A DNA stretch of 64,000 bases from PALSA-129 sp050014595 (lineage in GTDB: Bacteria > Acidobacteriota > Terriglobia > Bryobacterales > Bryobacteraceae). The stretch covers positions 62,001 through 126,000 of the forward strand of contig JBEKDA010000006.1 of NCBI GenBank assembly GCA_050014595.1, read 5' to 3'. The first letter of the stretch is position 1; every line of letters starts with the position of its first letter. The notes under the pieces are model-generated. The model was not told where the DNA came from. It saw only the letters and a list, made by a program, of their open reading frames with translations, and did not search any database. The translations under genes were made by a program, and so were the position numbers. Shown here piece by piece: positions 59,339 through 64,000 of this stretch.

Positions 59339-60607
59339 GTGCAGCAGGGTTCCATAACGAAGGTTGGCATGGCGGCCGCTCTGGCCGTGCTGCTCTTCGC
59401 CTGCCGCGGCACTCCCCATGCCGCACCTTCGCTGGGCGAAGCCTTCGTGGGCCCGTCCACGCTCAACCTGAGAAGCGATATTCCCACGCAATCCGCCACC
59501 GTGGCTGTGGTGCGCCACGGAGACCGGCTGGAGATTCTGCAGCACCGCCGCTCCTTCCTGAAGGTGCGCGCGCCCAATGGCGCCGAGGGCTGGACCGACG
59601 AGCGCCAATTGCTGGCAGCCTCGGATATGGTCTCGCTGAAGGACTTGGCGGCGCGGGCGGCGCGAATGCCCTCCCAAGGCAGGGCCATCGCCGATGCGGA
59701 CCTTCGCGTTCACATCCAGCCGGCCGCGAAATCGCCCAGCTTTCTCGCCTTGCAGGCCAATGAGAAGGTGGACGTACTCGCGCATATCACCAGGCCGCGA
59801 ACCGATTTGCCACGCCCGCCGCTGGTTCTCCCGCCGCCCAAGAAGCAAACCGTAGCCCCGAAGAGGCACTCCAGGAAAGAGCCGGCGATTCCGCCGCCGC
59901 CCGCGCCCAAGCCGCCCGGGCCGCCCGACAACTGGCTGGATCTTTCCAAGCCCGGCCTGCCGGAGGAGTCGTCGCCACAGGGGGCGAATCCCGAAGCGCC
60001 CGTCCTCAGCGACGACTGGAGCCTGGTGCGCGCCGCGGATGGGCAATCCGGCTGGGTGTTGACCCGCCGCCTCCGCATGGCGATTCCCGACGAGGTGGCG
60101 CAATGGGCCGAGGGCCACCGCATCGTCTCTTACTTTTCGCTTGGTGCGGTGCGGGATGGAGATGAGAAGAAAGATATCTGGCTTTGGACCACCGTTCAGG
60201 GCCAGCAGCCGTACGATTTCGACAGCTTTCGGGTGTTCGTCTGGAGCGTGCGTCGGCACCGCTATGAGACCCAGTACATCGAGCGCAATCTCAAAGGGTA
60301 CGGGCCGGTGCTGATTGAGCCGGTGGAGTTGGCGGCGGGCAAGGCCAGGACCGTGGAGGGCCAGCACCCGGGTTTCTCCTTGTGCGTGGAGAAGAAAGAC
60401 GGCCTGCGCTACCGGCGCGCGTACGCGCTGGTGAACACTTCCATACGGTTCGCCGCCGACCGCGCCTGCGAAGCGCCGCCACCGCTGGAATTTGGCGTGA
60501 CGCCCCCGTCAGGGGCCCCGGCGGCGCAGACCGCGCCCGCTCCATCGGAGACTTTTATGCAGCGCTTCAAGAGGCGGCTCAGGGCGCTGACGCACGGCTG
60601 GTTGTGA
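59339..60607 (+). CDS. Lipoprotein with SH3-like domains
   Basis: A 422-residue protein starting at GTG. The signal sequence AAALAVLLFACRGT has a lipobox (LFAC), so the mature N-terminus is probably lipidated. Two or more bacterial SH3-like modules follow: STLNLRSDIPTQSATVAVVRHGDRLEIL with FLKVRAPNGAEGWTDERQL, and ADLRVHIQPAAKSPSFLALQ with the later WSLVRAADGQSGWVLTRRL. A proline-rich linker lies at about 155-200. The C-terminal half is a conserved-looking domain of unknown function (YFSLGAVRDGDEKKDIWLWT). Likely cell-envelope, possibly peptidoglycan-associated. Confidence 0.83.
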   Translation: MQQGSITKVGMAAALAVLLFACRGTPHAAPSLGEAFVGPSTLNLRSDIPTQSATVAVVRHGDRLEILQHRRSFLKVRAPNGAEGWTDERQLLAASDMVSLKDLAARAARMPSQGRAIADADLRVHIQPAAKSPSFLALQANEKVDVLAHITRPRTDLPRPPLVLPPPKKQTVAPKRHSRKEPAIPPPPAPKPPGPPDNWLDLSKPGLPEESSPQGANPEAPVLSDDWSLVRAADGQSGWVLTRRLRMAIPDEVAQWAEGHRIVSYFSLGAVRDGDEKKDIWLWTTVQGQQPYDFDSFRVFVWSVRRHRYETQYIERNLKGYGPVLIEPVELAAGKARTVEGQHPGFSLCVEKKDGLRYRRAYALVNTSIRFAADRACEAPPPLEFGVTPPSGAPAAQTAPAPSETFMQRFKRRLRALTHGWL

Positions 60608-60750
60608 GGGTGAGTGGGGTAATCGCTGGACGTTGCGGTGGCGCATCCATTGTGCTATTTATGGGTTCAAGTCGGACATTTGGATCCAACTAAAGCCGCC
60701 CCGCCAAGACGCGACGGCCAATCATATTCTCTTCTAAAGGATGGCGTCCC

Positions 60751-61059
60751 GTGGAAGCCCTTAATCGTAAACTCATTCGTCCGTCTCTGAACGAGATCAA
60801 GGAGCAGATCACGCCGCCGCGGAGAGCCGCCGCAGCGCAAAAAAAGCCTGTGCCACCGGACCAGACCAATGCGGAAAACTTTTACTACGTCAAGCAGATG
60901 CAGGCCAAGACCCCGATGGTTTTTGTGCTGCGCGACGGCGAAACGCTGCATGGCGTGATCGAGTGGTACGACAAGTGCTGCCTCAAGGTCAATCGCTCCG
61001 AAGGCCCCAACCTGCTGCTCTACAAGCCCAGCATCAAGTACATGTACAAAGAGTCCTGA
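60751..61059 (+). CDS. hfq: Hfq-like Sm-fold RNA-binding protein
   Basis: A 102-residue protein starting at GTG. The N-terminal 45 residues are basic and proline-rich. The C-terminal part fits the Hfq Sm fold: FYYVKQMQAKTPMVFVLRDG, then ETLHGVIEWYDKCCLKVNRS, ending LLLYKPSIKYMYK. The Sm2 motif (normally YKHA[IV]S) is YKPSIK, and the proximal QxxxL helix is altered. It differs from enterobacterial Hfq in length and tail, so I call it Hfq-like. Probable role: sRNA or mRNA binding. Confidence 0.8.
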   Translation: MEALNRKLIRPSLNEIKEQITPPRRAAAAQKKPVPPDQTNAENFYYVKQMQAKTPMVFVLRDGETLHGVIEWYDKCCLKVNRSEGPNLLLYKPSIKYMYKES

Positions 61060-61095
61060 GCCAGGTGTTATAAGCTTGGTCTTAGGAGCTCGCCT

Positions 61096-61584
61096 TCAGG
61101 CGCCGGGATCCGCCCTCACCCGGTTGCGCAAGGCTAAACGGTATTCCCTTCGTTCTCCCGCCTCACGGAAGCGCCGCCGCTCGTCTTCGGTTTCCGGAAT
61201 CACCGCGGGAACCGCGCTGGTTTTGCCGCGTTCGTCCAGCGCCACGAACGTCAGGTAGGCCGAGCAGGTATGCAATCGCTTGCCGGTCATGAGGTTCTCG
61301 GTCTCCACCCTGACACCGACCTCCATCGACGTGCGGAACGCGCGGTTGACCGAGGACCGCAGAATCATCAACTCCGAAATGTGCACCGGGTGGTGAAAGT
61401 GGAGGCTGTCGACGGAGGCGGTAACCACCGCCCGCCGCGCGTGGCGCATCGCGGCCATGGCCGCCGCGAGATCCACCAGGTGCATCACTTTTCCGCCCAG
61501 CACATTGCCGTGGCCATTGGCGTCGTTGGGGAGGGCCAACTCCAAATACTCGGAGACGGATTCCTTGACTGTTTTGCCTTCCAT
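61096..61584 (-). CDS. Acyl-CoA thioesterase (hotdog fold, YciA/Acot type)
   Basis: A 162-residue protein with one hotdog domain: PNDANGHGNVLGGKVMHLVDLAAAMAA, which includes the catalytic Asn/Asp region and GG turn, then VVTASVDSLHFHHPVHISELM and the strand YLTFVALDERGKT. It hydrolyses acyl-CoA to free acid. The chain-length preference is unknown. It is followed on the same strand by no further gene in the operon. Confidence 0.92.
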   Translation of the reverse strand: MEGKTVKESVSEYLELALPNDANGHGNVLGGKVMHLVDLAAAMAAMRHARRAVVTASVDSLHFHHPVHISELMILRSSVNRAFRTSMEVGVRVETENLMTGKRLHTCSAYLTFVALDERGKTSAVPAVIPETEDERRRFREAGERREYRLALRNRVRADPGA

Positions 61585-61608
61585 CGTGTTGACTCTTTCT
61601 GATGCGGC

Positions 61609-62046
61609 TCAACTCCCCGCCGCTTCGGCTTTTCGCCGCAAATAACTGGTCACGTAGGCGCGCGCCTGGCGGTGCAGGGCTTCCGCCGCCGGCGGCGCGA
61701 TGAAGGCCGCGGCCGCGCGCGAGAATTCGAGCCCGCCGTGCGCGAACGGATGGTGGTCGCGCTCGACCACGTAGTAGACCTCGACGGAGCGGCCATCGTC
61801 GCGCGAAATGGTGAAGCGAACGGCGTCCGGCCCTCGATCCCCTTCGTCCGCGGGGAAACGCGGGCAGGAGCCCCTGGCATAGCCCAGGTTGCAGAGCGTC
61901 GCGAGCGAGGCTTGATCGGGCTCCCACGGCTGGCCGGTTGTGGCGCGGCAGAGACCCACCCAATCGTCTCCCAGCGGCAGCATCGCACCCGGCGCGCCGA
62001 AGACCATGGTGCGCGGCCGTACGGGGTCGAAATACGGGCAAGCCAT
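61609..62046 (-). CDS. Cysteine-containing hypothetical protein
   Basis: A 145-residue protein from the ATG at 62046. The N-terminal ACPYFDPVRPRTMVFGAPGAM carries one cysteine, and later LCRAT and LCNLGYARGSCPRFP add three more, giving four cysteines in a pattern that could bind metal. The C-terminal half (EVYYVVERDHHPFAHGGLEF) is mixed. No signal peptide is visible. It is divergent from the TPR gene and 24 bases upstream of the thioesterase gene, possibly in an operon with it. No function can be assigned. Confidence 0.65.
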   Translation of the reverse strand: MACPYFDPVRPRTMVFGAPGAMLPLGDDWVGLCRATTGQPWEPDQASLATLCNLGYARGSCPRFPADEGDRGPDAVRFTISRDDGRSVEVYYVVERDHHPFAHGGLEFSRAAAAFIAPPAAEALHRQARAYVTSYLRRKAEAAGS

Positions 62047-62070
62047 TTCGGAGGTATAGTAGCACGAGAT

Positions 62071-62388
62071 ATGGCGAGCACCCGTTTGGACATCCTCAAG
62101 GGCATGGTGGCGCAGAGCCCCACCGATAGCTTTCTGCGCTATGGCCTGGCGATGGAGTATCGGAATGCCAACAACCCGGAGGCGGCCCTGGCGGAATTCC
62201 ATGCGCTGCTCGCGGTGAAGCCGGATTATTCGGCGGCCTATTTTCACGCCGGCCAGACGCTGGAACGGTTGGGGCGGCTGGACGAAGCGCGCGCGATGTA
62301 TCGCGAAGGGATCGCCGCGGCCATGCGCCAAGGCGATTTGCACACGCGGGGAGAGATGCAAACCGCTCTAGACATCCTGGGCGGCTGA
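62071..62388 (+). CDS. Small TPR protein
   Basis: A 105-residue protein with two TPR-like units: SFLRYGLAMEYRNANNPEAAL and AAYFHAGQTLERLGRLDEARAMYREGI, then a closing helix. Soluble and cytoplasmic. Start chosen at the ATG in 62071, since the open frame further upstream is the antisense of the preceding gene. Ends just before tRNA-Pro. Confidence 0.82.
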   Translation: MASTRLDILKGMVAQSPTDSFLRYGLAMEYRNANNPEAALAEFHALLAVKPDYSAAYFHAGQTLERLGRLDEARAMYREGIAAAMRQGDLHTRGEMQTALDILGG

Positions 62389-62409
62389 AACCGTGTAAAA
62401 TAGATTCTT

Positions 62410-62487
62410 CGGGCCGTGGCGCAGCCTGGCTAGCGCGCTTGCTTGGGGTGCAAGAGGTCCCGAGTTCAAATCTCGGCGGCCCGACCA
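62410..62487 (+). tRNA. tRNA-Pro (anticodon GGG)
   Basis: The cloverleaf closes fully: acceptor CGGGCCG with CGGCCCG, D stem GCGC/GCGC, anticodon stem CTTGC/GCAAG around the loop TTGGGGT (anticodon GGG), and T stem CCGAG/CTCGG with loop TTCAAAT. Discriminator A, and CCA is encoded at 62485-62487. Confidence 0.96.
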
Positions 62488-62504
62488 AATCCCTCAAAGA
62501 GTTA

Positions 62505-62555
62505 CAGTCCAAACATTCATCGAAAACTACGTTTTGGAGTCCAAGTGGAGTCCAA
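62505..62555. other. Repeat motifs downstream of tRNA-Pro, possible integration scar
   Basis: GGAGTCCAA occurs at 62536-62544 and 62547-62555, with a related CAGTCCAA at 62505. TTTTGGA and TCCAAAA flank the pair as an inverted repeat. Short arm-type repeats next to a tRNA 3' end resemble integrase attachment regions, but no integrase is visible in the remaining 1.4 kb. Confidence 0.35.
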
Positions 62556-62686
62556 AATGGACGCCGGCCCCACGGCCTCCCGAGCACACGGGAAGAGCTG
62601 CTGAGATTCCAGTAGTGGGCGTGGAGTGGACCTACGCGGTCTCTTTATTCGTTGTCCTTCACCACTGAAAGCGATATCGTTTGTAA

Positions 62687-62908
62687 ATGATGAGCGACTA
62701 CAAACACGACGAGGATCTGCTGTTCCAGCAACTCGAAGAAAAGGCGGCGCTCCTTAAGCAGGCCGAAATTGAACGCCGCTGGGATTTTGTGAACGCCCTC
62801 ATCACGGACAGGGACATCCTCGCCTATATCAAAAGCATGCCCGAAGAGAAACGCGCCGGATGGTTCAAGCGCGCCGTGAATCTTGCCTTTCGTGAGGATG
62901 AGGAATGA
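62687..62908 (+). CDS. Small acidic helical hypothetical protein
   Basis: A 73-residue (or 72, from the second ATG) protein, highly charged and helical: LLFQQLEEKAALLKQAEIERRWDFVNALITD, then SMPEEKRAGWFKRAVNL. It is less GC-rich than the surrounding sequence. No family recognised. It could be an antitoxin- or regulator-sized protein, but nothing supports either. Confidence 0.45.
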   Translation: MMSDYKHDEDLLFQQLEEKAALLKQAEIERRWDFVNALITDRDILAYIKSMPEEKRAGWFKRAVNLAFREDEE

Positions 62909-62981
62909 ACAGCCGCAGGCATGAAAGTAGCCCACCACCCAAATTCCTGGCGCCTCTCTCCTGCTAGAAAGACAAGACATT

Positions 62982-63088
62982 CCCGACATTTTCGACCTAA
63001 GCGGCTGATTCTGTTCGCAAAACTGATGTCGGGTTCTTCCAAGAAACCCGACACGGACCCGACATTTCGCTCCCGAAAACCCGACATT
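62982..63088. repeat. Cluster of five CCCGACAT-like octamers
   Basis: Copies at 62982, 63047, 63058 and 63080 in one orientation, and one inverted (ATGTCGGG) at 63026-63033, all within 107 bases of otherwise non-coding DNA. The inverted copy and the next form an imperfect hairpin. Possibly a protein-binding array or remnant of a repeat element. Confidence 0.5.
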
Positions 63089-63145
63089 CGGCTGCCAGAC
63101 TTTTTCGCCGCCTGACGGTTTCCGCAGGTTGGCGGTGACGGTGGT

Positions 63146-63358
63146 TCAGCCATGTTCCGGCTTCTTCCGTGATCCAGGAGCGGTTGCGTAGCCTGGGCAG
63201 GCGAGCACCGGCAGCCGCGGATATTTTACAAACCGTGGATCACGAACGGAGAGCAGGCACCGGCAGTAGATCGATCCCCGGTCCGAGCGGATCGTCTCGA
63301 CATGGGCGCACGTACCGCAGAGGCCCGCCGCTTTGTCGATGCTCGCGCCTTGGTCCAT
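63146..63358 (-). CDS. Small four/five-cysteine protein, putative zinc-binding
   Basis: A 70-residue protein. LCGTCAHVETIRSDRGSIYC, then C and LSVRDPRFVKYPRLPVLACPGY, give cysteines in a CxxC...CxC...C pattern with a conserved-looking YPRLPVLxCPGY ending. This resembles small acidobacterial zinc-ribbon-like proteins of unknown function. It is antisense to nothing else convincing. Confidence 0.6.
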   Translation of the reverse strand: MDQGASIDKAAGLCGTCAHVETIRSDRGSIYCRCLLSVRDPRFVKYPRLPVLACPGYATAPGSRKKPEHG

Positions 63359-63440
63359 CCGACGATTTCAGTGTAAGCCGGTCGGCGGAACAATTCAGGC
63401 TCTGTGCGTTTGTCTGTTGAACTCGCTGTATGATGGACGC

Positions 63441-64000
63441 ATGCAACGTTGGCATCGGCTTCTCACGTTGGGGTTTGCGGCGACGATTGGCCTGTTCGCG
63501 CAAGGCGGGACGGGCATCGACAATGAACAGGCGCGCGTTGTGATTGTTACCGACCAGCCGCACTCGAAAGGGCAACTGCACGATCACAAACTAAACCGGG
63601 TGATGATTTACCTGCAAGCCGGACGGCAGGAAATCACTCCCGAAGGCGGCAAAAAGACCACCTTGACCTGGAAGGCGGGGGACGTGAAGTGGAGCCCGGC
63701 GACCGGCATGCACACTTCCGAGGTGGTCAGCGACGCGCCGGTAACGATTGTCGAAATCGAGGTCAAGAAGCCGGGCGATCCGGCCAAGAAGGTGACCACG
63801 GCTCTCGACCCAATCAAAGTGGACCCCAAAGATTACAAGGTGGAATTCGAGAACAGCCAGGTTCGAGTAGTCCGCGTGAAGTTTCGAGCGCACCAGGGCT
63901 CGCCCATGCATGAGCACCAACTCAACCGCGTGGTAGTCTACCTGACCGACCAGAACACGCGACTGACGACGCCGGACGGGAAGTTGGACACGGCCGTTCA
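63441..64000 (+). CDS. Secreted bicupin-like protein (3' end beyond the window)
   Basis: About 186 residues visible from the ATG at 63441. A signal peptide (LLTLGFAATIGLFAQ) is followed by two similar halves. The first has VVIVTDQPHSKGQLHDHKLNRVMIYLQAG and DVKWSPATGMHTSEVVSDAPV. The second has FENSQVRVVRVKFRAHQGSPMHEHQLNRVVVYL. The HDHKLNR and HEHQLNR motifs are matching metal-binding cupin motifs, so it is probably an internally duplicated cupin. Ligand and reaction unknown. The C-terminus is cut by the window edge. Confidence 0.75.
   Translation, partial: MQRWHRLLTLGFAATIGLFAQGGTGIDNEQARVVIVTDQPHSKGQLHDHKLNRVMIYLQAGRQEITPEGGKKTTLTWKAGDVKWSPATGMHTSEVVSDAPVTIVEIEVKKPGDPAKKVTTALDPIKVDPKDYKVEFENSQVRVVRVKFRAHQGSPMHEHQLNRVVVYLTDQNTRLTTPDGKLDTAV

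Noticed and set aside
62921..63115. A 64-residue open frame across the CCCGACAT cluster
   Set aside because: It merely translates the octamer repeats (repeated Pro-Asp-Thr/Ile pieces) and lacks a ribosome-binding site or plausible fold.

Overview
The window is about 64 kb of GC-rich bacterial chromosome. I read it as Acidobacteria, close to Solibacter/Bryobacteraceae. The support is a TIGR03435-type secreted protein (34539-35387), secreted metalloproteases of the DUF5117 type, carboxypeptidase-regulatory-domain TonB receptors, an archaemetzincin, and the phoH-ybeY-CNNM-era order. No phage, transposase or CRISPR array is visible.

Region 1 (1-16 kb) is mostly housekeeping: rdgB/rph, gatB, a Bcp peroxiredoxin, an OmpR-type two-component pair, a VOC protein, an acyl desaturase, mutS2 with a Nudix gene, then phoH-ybeY-CNNM-era-BON-SMP30 in one tightly overlapped leftward operon. 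The exception is 6.1-8.1 kb. There a two-gene ATPase + DUF4276-like cassette, probably an antiviral or other conflict module, sits immediately after mutS2. It is bracketed by two 133-bp copies of the mutS2 3' end. Both copies encode the same C-terminus but use different codons and different stop codons, as expected if a cassette arrived together with a foreign mutS2 tail.

Region 2 (16-29 kb) is accessory and envelope-related: YceI, an FAD oxidoreductase, a class III aminotransferase, a cupin, PilZ, a very large secreted metalloprotease, a pair of CPBP membrane proteins (one lacking the catalytic Glu pair), a TonB-dependent receptor and galT. Intergenic spaces here and at 11 kb carry arrays of short perfect hairpins.

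Region 3 (29-38 kb) holds an operon of sensor kinase, archaemetzincin and NtrC-type regulator. It also holds an AhpC-like peroxiredoxin, a lytic transglycosylase, ridA, trxB and thiS.

Region 4 (38-51 kb) is a respiratory complex I operon ordered nuoA-C-D-E-F-G-H-J-K-L-M-N. The nuoB and nuoI genes are absent from it.

Region 5 (51-64 kb) starts with a TPR protein, then a cobalamin riboswitch driving a BtuB-like receptor, a cobalamin adenosyltransferase, a DUF6580 membrane protein and a DUF71 ATPase: a B12 uptake and salvage operon. After it come a cytidylate-kinase-like/nuclease-like fusion with hpt, a degenerate receiver protein, an SH3 lipoprotein, an Hfq-like protein, a thioesterase, small cysteine-containing proteins, tRNA-Pro(GGG) and a truncated bicupin gene at the right edge.

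All calls come from reading the sequence. Family assignments rest on remembered motifs, without database searches.
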